Positions 11,436-21,361 of a DNA stretch of 64,000 nt are shown piece after piece. The DNA is from Enterobacter ludwigii. Lineage in GTDB: Bacteria > Pseudomonadota > Gammaproteobacteria > Enterobacterales > Enterobacteriaceae. Position 1 is the stretch's first letter; each line of letters opens with the position of its first letter. Position numbers and translations under genes: made by a program. The stretch is taken from the NCBI GenBank assembly GCA_023023105.1, contig CP083824.1, forward strand, positions 1,302,001 through 1,366,000, written 5' to 3'. The notes under the pieces are model-generated. The model was given only the letters and a program-made list of their open reading frames with translations, ran no database searches and was not told the DNA's origin.

Positions 11436-11511
11436 GGGTCGTTAGCTCAGTTGGTAGAGCAGTTGACTTTTAATCAATTGGTCGCAGGTTCGAATCCTGC
11501 ACGACCCACCA
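11436..11511 (+). tRNA. tRNA-Lys (anticodon TTT)
   Basis: 76-nt cloverleaf with encoded CCA end; acceptor arms GGGTCGT / ACGACCC, anticodon loop CTTTTAA giving UUU, TTCGAAT T-loop. First of five tRNAs. It corresponds to lysT of the E. coli lysT-valT-lysW cluster. Confidence 0.97.
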
Positions 11512-11538
11512 CTTAACGCATTACCGGCAGTACAGAGT

Positions 11539-11614
11539 GGGTGATTAGCTCAGTTGGTAGAGCATCTCCTTTACACGGAGGGGGTCGGCGGTTCGAGCCC
11601 GTCATCACCCACCA
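11539..11614 (+). tRNA. tRNA-Val (anticodon TAC)
   Basis: 76-nt cloverleaf with encoded CCA; acceptor GGGTGAT / ATCACCC, anticodon stem-loop CTCCTTTACACGGAG with anticodon UAC. Matches valT of the E. coli cluster. Only one valine gene is present here, versus two (valT, valZ) in K-12. Confidence 0.97.
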
Positions 11615-11617
11615 CTC

Positions 11618-11693
11618 GGGTCGTTAGCTCAGTTGGTAGAGCAGTTGACTTTTAATCAATTGGTCGCAGGTTCGAATCCTGCACGACCCACCA
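11618..11693 (+). tRNA. tRNA-Lys (anticodon TTT)
   Basis: Identical in sequence to the first tRNA-Lys of the cluster. Only 3 bases separate it from the preceding tRNA-Val, so the two must be released by processing of a shared transcript. Confidence 0.97.
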
Positions 11694-11739
11694 CTTTAAA
11701 GTGGCACCGAGTAAAAATCTTCGAAGTCAGCACCCGAAT

Positions 11740-11815
11740 GGGTCGTTAGCTCAGTTGGTAGAGCAGTTGACTTTTAATCAATTGGTCGCAGGTTCGAATC
11801 CTGCACGACCCACCA
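11740..11815 (+). tRNA. tRNA-Lys (anticodon TTT)
   Basis: Third identical copy of tRNA-Lys(UUU), with encoded CCA, 46 bases after the previous one. Confidence 0.97.
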
Positions 11816-11839
11816 CTTCGAAGAAAAAATTCCCGCAAG

Positions 11840-11915
11840 GGGTCGTTAGCTCAGTTGGTAGAGCAGTTGACTTTTAATCAATTGGTCGCAGGTTCGAATC
11901 CTGCACGACCCACCA
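11840..11915 (+). tRNA. tRNA-Lys (anticodon TTT)
   Basis: Fourth identical copy of tRNA-Lys(UUU) and last gene of the tRNA operon, directly followed by a strong terminator. Confidence 0.97.
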
Positions 11916-11919
11916 GTGT

Positions 11920-11946
11920 AAAAAGGCGCCCTAAAGGCGCCTTTTT
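11920..11946 (+). terminator. Terminator of the tRNA operon
   Basis: Perfect 11-bp stem AAAAAGGCGCC / GGCGCCTTTTT with a 5-nt loop and terminal T run, 4 bases after the last CCA. Confidence 0.92.
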
Positions 11947-11987
11947 GCTATCCATTCCGATGACATTTCCTCTCAAATTCGCTATCT

Positions 11988-12005
11988 TGTTTAGTATACA
12001 AAACA
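11988..12005 (+). promoter_or_regulatory. NadR operator upstream of nadA
   Basis: TGTTTAGTATACAAAACA matches the NadR box TGTTTA-N6-TAAACA with one mismatch. It lies about 75 bases before the nadA start. NadR represses NAD synthesis genes such as nadA-pnuC and nadB when NAD is plentiful. Confidence 0.8.
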
Positions 12006-12078
12006 CAATTGCCGTCCGTTTTGCTATGTCATGCAAAAGAAAGGCAATATTGTTAAGCCAGTAAAACGAGAAGCCATA

Positions 12079-13122
12079 ATGAGTGTGATGTTTGATCCTG
12101 AAGCCGCAATCTATCCGTTTCCGCCAAAGCCTGTCCCGCTGAGCCTGGATGAAAAGCAATTCTACCGTGAGAAGATCAAGCGACTTCTCAAAGAGCGAGA
12201 CGCGGTGATGGTGGCGCATTACTACACCGACCCGGAAATTCAGCAGCTGGCGGAAGAGACCGGAGGCTGTATTTCTGACTCACTGGAAATGGCACGCTTC
12301 GGTGCAAAACATCCCGCTTCGACGTTACTGGTTGCTGGCGTACGTTTTATGGGCGAAACGGCGAAGATCCTGAGCCCTGAAAAAACCATTCTGATGCCGA
12401 CGCTTAATGCTGAGTGCTCACTCGATCTTGGCTGCCCGATTGACGAATTCTCGGCCTTCTGTGACGCCCATCCTGACCGGACCGTGGTGGTCTACGCTAA
12501 TACCTCTGCGGCGGTAAAAGCGCGGGCTGACTGGGTGGTCACGTCAAGTATCGCCGTTGAGCTGATTGAACATCTGGACAGTCTGGGCGAAAAAATTATC
12601 TGGGCGCCCGATCGCCATCTCGGAAATTATGTCCAGAAGCAGACGGGGGCAGACGTTCTTTGCTGGCAGGGCGCCTGCATTGTGCACGATGAATTCAAGA
12701 CCCAGGCACTGGCGCGCATGAAGGCGCTTTATCCTGACGCCGCCATTCTTGTTCACCCTGAATCACCGCAGTCTATTGTCGACATGGCGGATGCCGTGGG
12801 CTCAACCAGCCAGCTTATCAACGCGGCCAGGACGCTACCCAATAAACAGCTCATCGTGGCAACCGATCGCGGTATCTTCTATAAGATGCAGCAGGCCGTG
12901 CCGGAGAAAGAGCTTCTGGAAGCGCCTACAGCGGGTGAGGGGGCAACGTGTCGCAGCTGCGCGCATTGCCCGTGGATGGCGATGAATGGCCTGAAGGCGA
13001 TTGCTGAAGGGCTCGAGACAGGCGGTGCTGCACATGAAATCCATGTGGATGCCGCTCTGCGTGAAGGTGCGTTAATTCCGCTTAACCGCATGCTGGATTT
13101 TGCGGCTACACTACGTACTTAA
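12079..13122 (+). CDS. nadA: Quinolinate synthase NadA
   Basis: 347 aa. Condenses iminoaspartate (from NadB) with dihydroxyacetone phosphate to quinolinate in NAD synthesis, using an oxygen-sensitive [4Fe-4S] cluster held by Cys113, Cys200 and Cys297; all three are present, the last in the CRSCAHCPW motif. The start at 12079 gives the conserved MSVMFDP; an upstream in-frame ATG at 12031 would add 16 unconserved residues. First gene of nadA-pnuC, behind a NadR box. Confidence 0.97.
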   Translation: MSVMFDPEAAIYPFPPKPVPLSLDEKQFYREKIKRLLKERDAVMVAHYYTDPEIQQLAEETGGCISDSLEMARFGAKHPASTLLVAGVRFMGETAKILSPEKTILMPTLNAECSLDLGCPIDEFSAFCDAHPDRTVVVYANTSAAVKARADWVVTSSIAVELIEHLDSLGEKIIWAPDRHLGNYVQKQTGADVLCWQGACIVHDEFKTQALARMKALYPDAAILVHPESPQSIVDMADAVGSTSQLINAARTLPNKQLIVATDRGIFYKMQQAVPEKELLEAPTAGEGATCRSCAHCPWMAMNGLKAIAEGLETGGAAHEIHVDAALREGALIPLNRMLDFAATLRT

Positions 13123-13144
13123 TTCAAAATGCCCTGGGGAAAAG

Positions 13145-13864
13145 ATGGATTTTTTTAGCACGCAGAACATTCTGGTTCATATACCGATTGGTGCAGGTGG
13201 CTATGACCTGTCATGGATTGAGGCCGTAGGCACGCTGGCTGGTTTACTCTGTATCTGGCTGGCGAGCCTTGAGAAGATCAGCAATTACGCGTTTGGGCTG
13301 ATTAACGTTACGCTGTTTGCGATTATCTTCTTCCAGATCCAGCTATACGCCAGCCTGCTTTTGCAGCTGTTCTTCTTCGCTGCCAATATTTACGGCTGGT
13401 ACGCGTGGTCGCGTCAAAACAGCCAGCAGGAGGCCGAGCTGCAAATCCGCTGGCTGCCTCTGCCGAAAGCTATCGCCTGGTTTGTCGCCTGCGTGGTCGC
13501 CATTGGTTTAATGACTGTCTATATCAACCCGGTATTTGCTTTCCTGACCCGCATAGCGGTGTCGGTGATGTCTGGTATGGGGTTGAATGTGGCTATGCCT
13601 TCGCTTCAGCCAGATGCTTTCCCGTTCTGGGATTCCTGCATGATGGTGTTGTCGATTGCCGCGATGATCCTGATGACCCGTAAATACGTTGAGAACTGGC
13701 TGCTGTGGGTCATCATCAATGTCATCAGCGTGGTGATCTTCGCCCTGCAGGGCGTCTATGCGATGTCACTGGAATATCTGCTGCTGACCTTCATTGCGTT
13801 GAACGGTAGCCGGATGTGGATTAACAGCGCGCGTGAGCGAGGCTCTCACGCGCTTTCCAGCTAA
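13145..13864 (+). CDS. pnuC: Nicotinamide riboside transporter PnuC
   Basis: 239 aa, inner membrane protein of the PnuC family with seven expected helices, which resembles SWEET transporters and moves nicotinamide riboside by facilitated diffusion driven by its later phosphorylation by NadR. The start at 13145 gives the conserved [20 protein letters not shown]. It begins 22 bases after nadA, so the two are co-transcribed. Its stop codon overlaps the zitB stop on the other strand by four bases. Confidence 0.95.
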   Translation: MDFFSTQNILVHIPIGAGGYDLSWIEAVGTLAGLLCIWLASLEKISNYAFGLINVTLFAIIFFQIQLYASLLLQLFFFAANIYGWYAWSRQNSQQEAELQIRWLPLPKAIAWFVACVVAIGLMTVYINPVFAFLTRIAVSVMSGMGLNVAMPSLQPDAFPFWDSCMMVLSIAAMILMTRKYVENWLLWVIINVISVVIFALQGVYAMSLEYLLLTFIALNGSRMWINSARERGSHALSS

Positions 13865-14790
13865 TGTTGATGATGTGAATGGCCGGACTGCGCCTCATTC
13901 AGGTGGCAGTCCGGCCCGTTACATGGCTGATACTCCATCTGGATGGTCGCATGACCAATCTCATAGTGATGTTCAAGAAAGTGCTGGATCCGTTCAAGCA
14001 GCGCATCATGGTCATGAGGTGGGATCACCTGAACGTGCAATGTCATAACCGGTTTCTCTCCCACCAGCCAGACGTGCACGTGATGCACATTGCGGACTTC
14101 CGGGACAGAGCGGTGCAGGTTACGTTTCAACTCAGCAATATCTATTGATGTTGGTGCACCTTCAAGCAGTTCATTGACGCTCTCCTTCAGCAGTCGCCAG
14201 GCGCTACGCAGCACCAGACACGACACCAGCACTGAAAGAATCGGGTCGGCAGGCGTCCAGCCGGTATAGAGGATTACCAGCGCGGCCACAATCGCGCCCA
14301 CTGAACCGAGCAAATCACCCAGCACATGCAGGGCCGCCGCACGCACGTTGAGGTTCTTTTCCGTACTTCCTCGGTGCAAAATCCAGAAAGCCAGAATATT
14401 AGCCAACAGCCCTGCCACGGCGATGACCATCATTGTCATCCCCGCAACGGGTTGCGGGTGTCTGAAACGCTGGAAGGCCTCCCAGACGATAAGAACGGTA
14501 ATGACCACCAGTGCAATGGCGTTAACAAACGCGGCGAGGGTGGTCAGCCTCAGCCAGCCGAAGGTATGGCGCGCATTCGGTGGACGACGAGCAAACTGCA
14601 CGGCCAGCAGGGCGAAGAGCAGGGCGGCGGCATCGGTCAGCATATGTCCGGCATCGGCCAGAAGCGCCAGAGAGCCGGAAACCAGGCCGCCAATGACCTC
14701 GATAATCATGAAGGTTGCGGTGACGCCAAAGGCTAGCATCAGTCGTTTAGCGTTTTCGTCCCCGGAAGCGTGCGAATGAGAGTGCGCCAT
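13861..14790 (-). CDS. zitB: Zinc transporter ZitB (cation diffusion facilitator)
   Basis: 309 aa. CDF family Zn(2+)/H+ antiporter of the inner membrane that exports surplus zinc. Histidine-rich ends ([16 protein letters not shown]), six membrane helices in the first 210 residues, and the metal-site motifs [10 protein letters not shown] in helix 2 and HVLGDLLGS in helix 5 are intact; a cytoplasmic C-terminal domain follows with VHHVHVW. Convergent with pnuC. In E. coli ybgS sits between zitB and aroG; it is missing here. Confidence 0.95.
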   Translation of the reverse strand: MAHSHSHASGDENAKRLMLAFGVTATFMIIEVIGGLVSGSLALLADAGHMLTDAAALLFALLAVQFARRPPNARHTFGWLRLTTLAAFVNAIALVVITVLIVWEAFQRFRHPQPVAGMTMMVIAVAGLLANILAFWILHRGSTEKNLNVRAAALHVLGDLLGSVGAIVAALVILYTGWTPADPILSVLVSCLVLRSAWRLLKESVNELLEGAPTSIDIAELKRNLHRSVPEVRNVHHVHVWLVGEKPVMTLHVQVIPPHDHDALLERIQHFLEHHYEIGHATIQMEYQPCNGPDCHLNEAQSGHSHHQH

Positions 14791-14885
14791 ATCTATTTTC
14801 CTGGTTCATTTTAGGTTAAGTGTAGAGTTTTTAATGTGTTAGACAAACCTATTTTTGGGTCTGTTTCTGCAAATCCGGGAGAGAG

Positions 14886-14903
14886 TGTAAAAGGCGGTTT
14901 ACA
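14886..14903 (+). promoter_or_regulatory. TyrR box upstream of aroG
   Basis: TGTAAAAGGCGGTTTACA is a perfect TyrR box (TGTAAA-N6-TTTACA), 71 bases before the aroG start. TyrR with phenylalanine or tryptophan represses aroG in E. coli through a box at the same place. Confidence 0.88.
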
Positions 14904-14973
14904 CTAAGCGGCGAGCAAGTTAGATTGAAAGGATTGCATTCACTACTAGAGTTATGGCAGAGCTGGAAAGAAA

Positions 14974-16026
14974 ATGAATTATCAGAATGACGATTTACGT
15001 ATCAAAGAGATCAACGAGTTATTACCTCCTGTAGCACTCCTTGAGAAATTCCCCGCCACTGAAAATGCCGCAAACACGGTTTGTCATGCTCGTAAAGCGA
15101 TCCATAAGATCCTGAAAGGTAATGACGATCGTCTTCTGGTGGTGATTGGTCCTTGTTCTATTCACGACCCGGCAGCCGCGAAAGAGTACGCGGCCCGTCT
15201 GCTCACCTTGCGAGAAGAGTTGAAAGACGAGCTGGAAATCGTCATGCGCGTTTACTTTGAAAAACCGCGTACCACCGTGGGATGGAAAGGGCTGATTAAC
15301 GATCCGCACATGGACAACAGCTTCCAGATTAACGACGGTCTGCGCATTGCGCGCAAGCTGCTGCTGGAGATCAACGACAGTGGCCTGCCGGCAGCCGGTG
15401 AGTTTCTGGACATGATCACGCCGCAATACCTGGCAGACCTGATGAGCTGGGGCGCAATTGGCGCACGTACCACGGAATCGCAGGTTCACCGCGAACTGGC
15501 GTCCGGTCTCTCTTGCCCGGTTGGCTTTAAAAACGGGACTGATGGCACTATCAAGGTAGCTATTGACGCCATCAACGCAGCGGGCGCGCCGCACTGCTTC
15601 CTGTCCGTGACCAAATGGGGTCACTCCGCCATCGTTAACACCAGCGGTAACGGTGATTGCCATATCATTCTGCGCGGCGGCAAAGAGCCAAACTACAGTG
15701 CAAAACATGTGGCGGAAGTGAAAGTCGGTCTGGACAAAGCCGGGCTGCCACCGCAGGTGATGATCGACTTCAGCCACGCCAACTCCAGCAAGCAGTTTAA
15801 AAAGCAGATGGAAGTGGGGGCAGATGTCTGCCAGCAGATTGCTGGCGGTGAGAAGGCGGTGATTGGGGTGATGATCGAAAGCCATCTGGTTGAAGGTAAC
15901 CAGAATCTGGAAGGCAGCGAGCCGCTTGTCTATGGCAAGAGCGTGACGGATGCCTGCATCGGCTGGGAAGATACCGACACGATCCTGCGTCAGCTGGCGA
16001 ATGCGGTAAAAGCCCGTCGCGGCTGA
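14974..16026 (+). CDS. aroG: 3-deoxy-7-phosphoheptulonate synthase, Phe-sensitive
   Basis: 350 aa. Class I DAHP synthase: condenses phosphoenolpyruvate and erythrose 4-phosphate in the first step of aromatic amino acid synthesis. The family motifs VIGPCSIHDP (substrate and metal), GARTTESQVHRELASGLSCPVGFKNGT and IDFSHANSSKQ are intact. Start MNYQNDDLRIKEINELLPP matches AroG rather than AroF or AroH, so it should be the phenylalanine-inhibited isoenzyme. TyrR box upstream, strong terminator downstream. Confidence 0.97.
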   Translation: MNYQNDDLRIKEINELLPPVALLEKFPATENAANTVCHARKAIHKILKGNDDRLLVVIGPCSIHDPAAAKEYAARLLTLREELKDELEIVMRVYFEKPRTTVGWKGLINDPHMDNSFQINDGLRIARKLLLEINDSGLPAAGEFLDMITPQYLADLMSWGAIGARTTESQVHRELASGLSCPVGFKNGTDGTIKVAIDAINAAGAPHCFLSVTKWGHSAIVNTSGNGDCHIILRGGKEPNYSAKHVAEVKVGLDKAGLPPQVMIDFSHANSSKQFKKQMEVGADVCQQIAGGEKAVIGVMIESHLVEGNQNLEGSEPLVYGKSVTDACIGWEDTDTILRQLANAVKARRG

Positions 16027-16042
16027 ATAATCAGGCACAAAT

Positions 16043-16073
16043 AAAAAAGCGCGGAAGGTTCCGCGCTTTTTTT
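16043..16073. terminator. Bidirectional terminator between aroG and gpmA
   Basis: AAAAAAGCGCGGAA / TTCCGCGCTTTTTT hairpin with a 2-nt centre, flanked by A and T runs, placed between two convergent genes so that it can serve both strands. Confidence 0.9.
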
Positions 16074-16087
16074 ATATCCGGCGAAAA

Positions 16088-16840
16088 TTACTTCGCTTTA
16101 CCCTGGTTCGCAACGGCCGCTGCTTTCGCCGCGATCTCTTCTGCGTTACCCAGATAGTAGTGTTTGATTGGCTTGAAGTTTTCGTCGAACTCATACACCA
16201 GCGGTACGCCAGTCGGGATGTTCAGTTCGAGGATTTCGTCTTCACCCATGTTATCCAGGTATTTCACCAGCGCACGCAGGGAGTTACCGTGAGCTGCGAT
16301 GATCACGCGCTCGCCGCTTTTCAGGCGTGGCAGAATTGTTTCGTTCCAGTAAGGCACAACGCGATCGATGGTCAGCGCCAGGCTCTCGGTGGTTGGCAGC
16401 TCAGCGTCGGTCAGTTTCGCATAACGCGGGTCGTGACCCGGGTAACGCTCGTCATCTTTGCTCAGCTCTGGTGGGGTGATTGCGAAGCCACGACGCCACT
16501 GTTTAACCTGCTCGTCGCCATATTTCTCAGCGGTTTCCGCTTTGTTCAGGCCCTGCAGCGCACCGTAGTGACGCTCGTTCAGTTTCCAGGATTTCTCAAC
16601 CGGCAGCCAGGCCTGATCCAGTTCGTCCAGCACGTTCCACAGGGTGTGGATGGCACGTTTCAGCACAGAGGTGTAAGCAAAATCAAAGCTGAAGCCTTCT
16701 TCCTTCAGCAGTTTACCTGCTGCTTTTGCTTCGCTTACGCCTTTCTCAGACAGATCAACGTCGTACCAACCGGTAAAGCGGTTTTCGTTGTTCCACTGGC
16801 TTTCGCCGTGACGCACCAGAACCAGCTTAGTAATAGCCAT
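16088..16840 (-). CDS. gpmA: 2,3-bisphosphoglycerate-dependent phosphoglycerate mutase
   Basis: 250 aa. Interconverts 3- and 2-phosphoglycerate in glycolysis and gluconeogenesis through a phosphohistidine. The [10 protein letters not shown] motif with catalytic His11 and the second histidine in [14 protein letters not shown] are present. A strong ribosome site (AGGAGTAAG) precedes the ATG. A Fur-like box lies about 20-40 bases upstream, consistent with iron control of gpmA known in E. coli. Confidence 0.97.
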   Translation of the reverse strand: MAITKLVLVRHGESQWNNENRFTGWYDVDLSEKGVSEAKAAGKLLKEEGFSFDFAYTSVLKRAIHTLWNVLDELDQAWLPVEKSWKLNERHYGALQGLNKAETAEKYGDEQVKQWRRGFAITPPELSKDDERYPGHDPRYAKLTDAELPTTESLALTIDRVVPYWNETILPRLKSGERVIIAAHGNSLRALVKYLDNMGEDEILELNIPTGVPLVYEFDENFKPIKHYYLGNAEEIAAKAAAVANQGKAK

Positions 16841-16861
16841 CTCTTACTCCTCAAGCATTTT

Positions 16862-16880
16862 TAGAATGATAACAATTCTC
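16862..16880 (-). promoter_or_regulatory. Fur-like box upstream of gpmA
   Basis: TAGAATGATAACAATTCTC matches the 19-bp Fur consensus at 14 of 19 positions, and an overlapping shifted match (CATTAT) continues to its right, the usual layout of Fur sites. It is within the expected promoter of gpmA, a Fur-regulated gene in E. coli. Confidence 0.6.
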
Positions 16881-17016
16881 ATTATATTGCCGTGGCGGTG
16901 CCACCAGCAACGCTTAACCCTAACCATAGCGAAAATAGTCTCTGAGTGTAAGATGCTTGTGAATCCAGGGTTATGATTTTGTCTGCGATCGGCGCTATTT
17001 TCAGCAAGGCGAGCAG

Positions 17017-17041
17017 AAAAAAGCCCTCCGACAGGAGGGCT
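17017..17041 (-). terminator. Terminator of the galETKM operon
   Basis: Read on the minus strand: stem AGCCCTCC / GGAGGGCT with a 4-nt loop followed by a T run, 6 bases after the galM stop. Confidence 0.9.
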
Positions 17042-17046
17042 GGAAA

Positions 17047-18087
17047 TCAATGCGGGATAAAATGGTATTCCGTCACGCTGACGTACTCTTCTCCCGGGCG
17101 CAGCACACAGTCTGGCTGCGGCCATTCCGGATGATTGGGGCTGTCCGGCAGGAACTCGCTCTCCAGCGCCAGGCCTTGCCAGTCGCTATACTCATCGTGT
17201 TCGCGCGCCGTCGTGCCGCCAAGGTAGTTGCCTGAGTAGAATTGCAGTGCAGGGGCTGTGGTATACACCGTCATCTGCAGCTTCTCATCCGCAGACCAGA
17301 CTTGTGCTGCAGGCTGGCTGATATCACTTTTTGCCTGCAGCAGGAAAGCGTGGTCGTAACCTTTCACCTTGCGCTGATCGTCATCGCTCAGGAAATCCTG
17401 GGCGATAGTCTTCGCGCTGCGGAAGTCAAAGCTGGTTCCGCTCACGTCTTTGAGGCCCTGATAAGGAATTCCCATCTCGTCAACCGGCAAATACGCATCC
17501 GCCAGGATCTGCAGCTTGTGGTTACGCACGTCGCACTGGTTACCGTCCAGATTAAAGTACGCGTGATTGGTCAGGTTGACCGGACACGGCTTGTCGACCG
17601 TCGCACGGTATTCAATGGCGATACGGTTGTCGTCGGTCAGCGTAAAGCGCGCGGAGGCGATAAGGGTCCCCGGGAAGCCCTGATCGCCATCAAGCGAATC
17701 CAGTGAGAACAACACTTCCCCATCGTTTTGACGAACAATCTTCCAGCGGCGTTTGTCAAACCCGTCCGGACCGCCGTGCAGCTGGTTCTCACCCTGGCTT
17801 GGAAGCAGAGAATACTCCACGCCGTCGAGTTCAAAATGGCTCTTCGCGATGCGGTTAGCGTAGCGCCCTACAGACGCGCCCAGATAGGCGGACTGATTGA
17901 CATACTGTTCAGGCGAGGCACAGCCGAGCAGGGTTTCGCGCACGCTGCCGTCCGGCATCGGTACGCGGGCAGAAAGAAGGGTTGCACCCCAGTCCATCAG
18001 CGTAACCACCATCCCCGCGCTGTTGCGCAGGGTTAACAGGCGATACGGCAGACCATCCGGTGCAAGGGTAGGTGTTTCGTTTAGCAC
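17047..18087 (-). CDS. galM: Galactose-1-epimerase (mutarotase)
   Basis: 346 aa. Aldose 1-epimerase fold; converts beta-D-galactose to the alpha anomer that GalK uses. Conserved GRYANRI and the catalytic histidine and glutamate segments ([23 protein letters not shown]) are present. Its start overlaps the galK stop by seven bases. Last gene of galETKM; galM is also in the gal operon in E. coli. Confidence 0.96.
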   Translation of the reverse strand: MLNETPTLAPDGLPYRLLTLRNSAGMVVTLMDWGATLLSARVPMPDGSVRETLLGCASPEQYVNQSAYLGASVGRYANRIAKSHFELDGVEYSLLPSQGENQLHGGPDGFDKRRWKIVRQNDGEVLFSLDSLDGDQGFPGTLIASARFTLTDDNRIAIEYRATVDKPCPVNLTNHAYFNLDGNQCDVRNHKLQILADAYLPVDEMGIPYQGLKDVSGTSFDFRSAKTIAQDFLSDDDQRKVKGYDHAFLLQAKSDISQPAAQVWSADEKLQMTVYTTAPALQFYSGNYLGGTTAREHDEYSDWQGLALESEFLPDSPNHPEWPQPDCVLRPGEEYVSVTEYHFIPH

Positions 18088-19229
18088 TGTCCGGCTCCTT
18101 GTGATGCTTTACACACGTAGAACGTTTCTTTAATACCTGTTTTCGCTTCGTATTGTTTCTCTACCGCCTGCTGGACGGCAGGAACCAGTTCTTCCGGCAC
18201 CAGGGCAACAATGCAGCCACCGAAGCCACCGCCGGTCATACGCACGCCACCTTTCTCGCCGATGGTGGCTTTGACGATGTCCACCAGGGTGTCAATTTGC
18301 GGAACGGTGATCTCGAAATCATCGCGCATGGAGGCGTGCGATTCCGCCATCAACTCACCCATACGTTTCAGATCGCCTTTCGCCAGCGCGGACGCGGCTT
18401 CGACGGTTCGGGCGTTCTCCGTCAGCACGTGACGAACGCGTTTGGTGACGACCGGATCCAGCTCGTGGGCCACCTTATTGAATTCATTAAGCGTCACGTC
18501 GCGCAGGGCGGGTTGCTGGAAGAAGCGCGCACCGGTTTCGCACTGCTGGCGGCGGGTATTGTACTCGCTCCCCACCAGCGTGCGTTTAAAGTTGCTATTG
18601 ATAATAATGACCGCGGCGCCTTTTGGCAGCGGAACGGCTTTGGTGCCAAGCGAGCGGCAGTCGATCAGCAGCGCGTGCTCTTTTTTGCCCAACGCGGAGA
18701 TCAACTGATCCATAATGCCGCAGTTGCAGCCCACGAACTGGTTTTCTGCTTCCTGACCGTTCAGAGCGATTTGCGCGCCATCCAGCGGCAGATGATAAAG
18801 CTGCTGGAACACGGTTCCCACGGCGACTTCCAGAGAGGCAGAGGAGCTTAAGCCTGCCCCCTGTGGTACGTTGCCACTGATAACGAGATCGGCGCCGCCA
18901 AAGTTCTTGTTACGTTTCTGCAGGTGCTTTACCACGCCGCGCACGTAGTTAGACCATTGCTGGCTGTCGTGCGTCACAATCGGGGCATCGAGGGAAAACT
19001 CGTCCGTCTCATTACCATAATCCGCCGCAATCACGCGGACGTTGCGGTCGTTACGCTTTGCACAGCTGATGACGGTCTGGTAATCGATGGCGCACGGCAG
19101 CACGAAACCGTCGTTATAGTCGGTGTGTTCACCGATCAGGTTAACGCGGCCAGGTGCCTGGATAACGTGGGTGGCAGGGTAGCCAAATTTCTCAGCAAAC
19201 AGGGATTGTGTTTTATCTTTCAGACTCAT
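18081..19229 (-). CDS. galK: Galactokinase
   Basis: 382 aa. GHMP kinase that phosphorylates alpha-D-galactose at C1. The galactokinase signature [19 protein letters not shown] (about 28-46), the ATP loop [14 protein letters not shown] and the C-terminal GGFGGC motif are present. Third gene of the operon; starts 5 bases after galT. Confidence 0.97.
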   Translation of the reverse strand: MSLKDKTQSLFAEKFGYPATHVIQAPGRVNLIGEHTDYNDGFVLPCAIDYQTVISCAKRNDRNVRVIAADYGNETDEFSLDAPIVTHDSQQWSNYVRGVVKHLQKRNKNFGGADLVISGNVPQGAGLSSSASLEVAVGTVFQQLYHLPLDGAQIALNGQEAENQFVGCNCGIMDQLISALGKKEHALLIDCRSLGTKAVPLPKGAAVIIINSNFKRTLVGSEYNTRRQQCETGARFFQQPALRDVTLNEFNKVAHELDPVVTKRVRHVLTENARTVEAASALAKGDLKRMGELMAESHASMRDDFEITVPQIDTLVDIVKATIGEKGGVRMTGGGFGGCIVALVPEELVPAVQQAVEKQYEAKTGIKETFYVCKASQGAGQC

Positions 19230-19234
19230 TTTTT

Positions 19235-20281
19235 TTAGACTCCTGATTCGCGATAGTGGACGTCGCTAACGGCACGCAGACGTTCTGCCGCCTGTTCCGC
19301 CGCCAGGTCACGCTGCGTTTCCGCCAGCATTTCATAGCCCACCATAAATTTACGTACCGTCGCAGAACGCAGCAGCGGCGGATAGAAATGGGCATGCAAC
19401 TGCCAGTGTTGATTCTCTTCTCCGTTAAACGGTGCGCCGTGCCAGCCCATGGAGTACGGGAAGGAGCACTGGAACAGATTGTCATAACGGCTGGTCAGCT
19501 TTTTCAGCGCCAGGGCAAGGTCGTCGCGCTGCACGTCGCTAAGATCCGTAATGCGCCGCACGTGAGCTTTTGGCAGCAAGAGCGTTTCGAAGGGCCAGGC
19601 AGCCCAGTAAGGCACCACGGCCAGCCAGTGTTCGGTTTCCACCACGGTGCGGCTGCCATCGGCCAACTCACGTTGGGTGTAGTCCAGCAGCATCGGGGAA
19701 CCGTTTTCCGCGTAATAGGCTTTTTGCAGGCGGTCTTCACGCTCGGCTTCGTTAGGCAGGAAGCTGTTCGCCCAGACCTGGCCGTGCGGATGGGGGTTCG
19801 AGCAGCCCATGGCCGCGCCTTTATTTTCGAACACCTGCACCCACGGATAGCTCTGCCCCAGCTCGGCGGTTTGCGCCTGCCAGGTGCTGACGACCTCTTT
19901 CAGCGCGTCCACGCTCAGTTCTGGCAGCGTTTTGCTGTGATCGGGCGAGAAGCAGATCACGCGGCTGGTTCCGCGAGCGCTTTCACAGCGCATCAGCGGA
20001 TCGTGGCTTTCCGGCGCGTCCGGCGTGTCGGTCATCAGGGCGGCAAAATCGTTGGTAAAGACGAAGGTGCCTTTGTAGTCCGGGTTTTTATCTCCGGTGA
20101 CGCGGGTGTTGCCCGGACACAGGAAGCAGTCCGGGTCATGCTGCGGCAGCGTCTGTTTCGCAGGCGTCTCTTGCGCCCCCTGCCAGGGGCGCTTGGCGCG
20201 ATGCGGAGAAACTAAAATCCATTGCCCGCTTAACGGGTTAAAACGACGATGCGGATGATCGACGGGATTAAATGAAGTCAT
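19235..20281 (-). CDS. galT: Galactose-1-phosphate uridylyltransferase
   Basis: 348 aa. HIT-superfamily nucleotidyl transferase that exchanges UMP between UDP-glucose and galactose 1-phosphate through a uridylyl-histidine. The zinc ligands Cys52 and Cys55 (DCFLCPGN) and active-site NPHPHGQVW are intact. It lies 9 bases after galE. Confidence 0.97.
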   Translation of the reverse strand: MTSFNPVDHPHRRFNPLSGQWILVSPHRAKRPWQGAQETPAKQTLPQHDPDCFLCPGNTRVTGDKNPDYKGTFVFTNDFAALMTDTPDAPESHDPLMRCESARGTSRVICFSPDHSKTLPELSVDALKEVVSTWQAQTAELGQSYPWVQVFENKGAAMGCSNPHPHGQVWANSFLPNEAEREDRLQKAYYAENGSPMLLDYTQRELADGSRTVVETEHWLAVVPYWAAWPFETLLLPKAHVRRITDLSDVQRDDLALALKKLTSRYDNLFQCSFPYSMGWHGAPFNGEENQHWQLHAHFYPPLLRSATVRKFMVGYEMLAETQRDLAAEQAAERLRAVSDVHYRESGV

Positions 20282-20290
20282 GACGGATCC

Positions 20291-21307
20291 TTAGTCCGGA
20301 TAACCTTGTGGGTGGCGGGACTGCCAGTGCCAGGTATCCTGTGCCATTTCATCCAGCGTGCGGGTCACACGCCAGTTAAGCTCTTTATCGGCTTTGGTGG
20401 CATCGGCCCAGTAAGCAGGGAGGTCACCCTCACGACGCGGTGCGAAGTGATAATTGACCGGCTTACCGCAGGCTTTGCTGAAGGCGTTAACCACATCCAG
20501 CACGCTGCTGCCAATACCGGCGCCGAGGTTGTAAATATGCACGCCTGGCTTATTTGCCAGTTGCTGCATGGCCGCCACGTGCCCGTCGGCCAGATCCATA
20601 ACGTGGATGTAATCACGCACGCCGGTGCCATCTTCGGTTGGATAGTCGTTACCAAAAATCGCCAGTGAGTCACGACGGCCCACCGCTACCTGCGCGATAT
20701 ACGGCATCAGGTTATTCGGAATGCCCTGTGGATCTTCACCCATATCGCCTGACGGATGGGCGCCGACCGGATTGAAGTAGCGCAGCAACGCGATGCTCCA
20801 TTCCGGCTGCGCTTTTTGCAGATCGGTCAGGATCTGTTCCACCATCAGTTTGCTTTTGCCATACGGACTTTGCGGCGTACCGGTTGGGAAGCTTTCAACG
20901 TAAGGGATTTTTGGCTGGTCACCATAAACGGTGGCGGATGAGCTGAAGATAAAGTTTTTAACGTTTGCCGCGCGCATGGCGGAGATGAGACGCAAGGTTC
21001 CGTTGACGTTGTTGTCGTAATACTCCAGCGGTTTCGCAACGGATTCACCGACCGCTTTCAGACCGGCGAAGTGGATCACCGTTTCAATGGCGTGGTCGTG
21101 AAGGATCTCGGTCATCAGCGCTTCATTGCGGATGTCGCCTTCCACGAACGTTGGCTGTTTCCCGCCAAGACGTTCAATCACAGGCAGCACGCTGCGCTTA
21201 CTATTGCACAGGTTGTCGAGGATGATGACATCATGACCATTTTGCAGCAGTTGCACACAGGTATGACTTCCTATGTAACCGCTACCACCTGTTACCAGAA
21301 CTCGCAT
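20291..21307 (-). CDS. galE: UDP-glucose 4-epimerase
   Basis: 338 aa. Short-chain dehydrogenase fold that interconverts UDP-galactose and UDP-glucose with bound NAD. N-terminal VTGGSGYIGSHTCVQLL nucleotide motif and the catalytic Ser/Tyr-x3-Lys (SSATVYG; SPYGKSK) are present. The start at 21307 gives the conserved MRVLVTGGSG; an upstream in-frame ATG would add 14 residues that lie in the gal leader. First gene of galETKM; its first codons carry the internal gal operator. Confidence 0.97.
   Translation of the reverse strand: MRVLVTGGSGYIGSHTCVQLLQNGHDVIILDNLCNSKRSVLPVIERLGGKQPTFVEGDIRNEALMTEILHDHAIETVIHFAGLKAVGESVAKPLEYYDNNVNGTLRLISAMRAANVKNFIFSSSATVYGDQPKIPYVESFPTGTPQSPYGKSKLMVEQILTDLQKAQPEWSIALLRYFNPVGAHPSGDMGEDPQGIPNNLMPYIAQVAVGRRDSLAIFGNDYPTEDGTGVRDYIHVMDLADGHVAAMQQLANKPGVHIYNLGAGIGSSVLDVVNAFSKACGKPVNYHFAPRREGDLPAYWADATKADKELNWRVTRTLDEMAQDTWHWQSRHPQGYPD
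21273..21288 (-). promoter_or_regulatory. Internal gal operator (O-I) inside galE
   Basis: On the minus strand GTGGTAGCGGTTACAT, the same as the E. coli internal operator, within codons 7-12 of galE. With the upstream operator it lets GalR/GalS form a repression loop. Confidence 0.85.
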
Positions 21308-21340
21308 ATTTCGCTCCATTGGGCTTATGGTATGTAATAA

Positions 21341-21352
21341 CCATAGCATAAC
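21341..21352 (-). promoter_or_regulatory. gal promoters P1/P2 (-10 region)
   Basis: On the minus strand TGTTATGCTATGGTTA holds the overlapping TATGCT (P2) and TATGGT (P1) -10 elements of the E. coli gal double promoter, at the same distance from the CRP site. Confidence 0.75.
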
Positions 21353-21361
21353 AGAGTCGCT

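Noticed and set aside
11436..11915. Direct repeats of about 76 bases that could suggest a CRISPR array
   Set aside because: The repeats are functional tRNA genes with cloverleaf structure and CCA ends; spacers vary from 3 to 46 bases.
15022..16038. Antisense open frame of 338 codons opposite aroG
   Set aside because: Fully overlaps a conserved gene in the opposite direction, shows no protein-like features, and a strong terminator lies just upstream of it.
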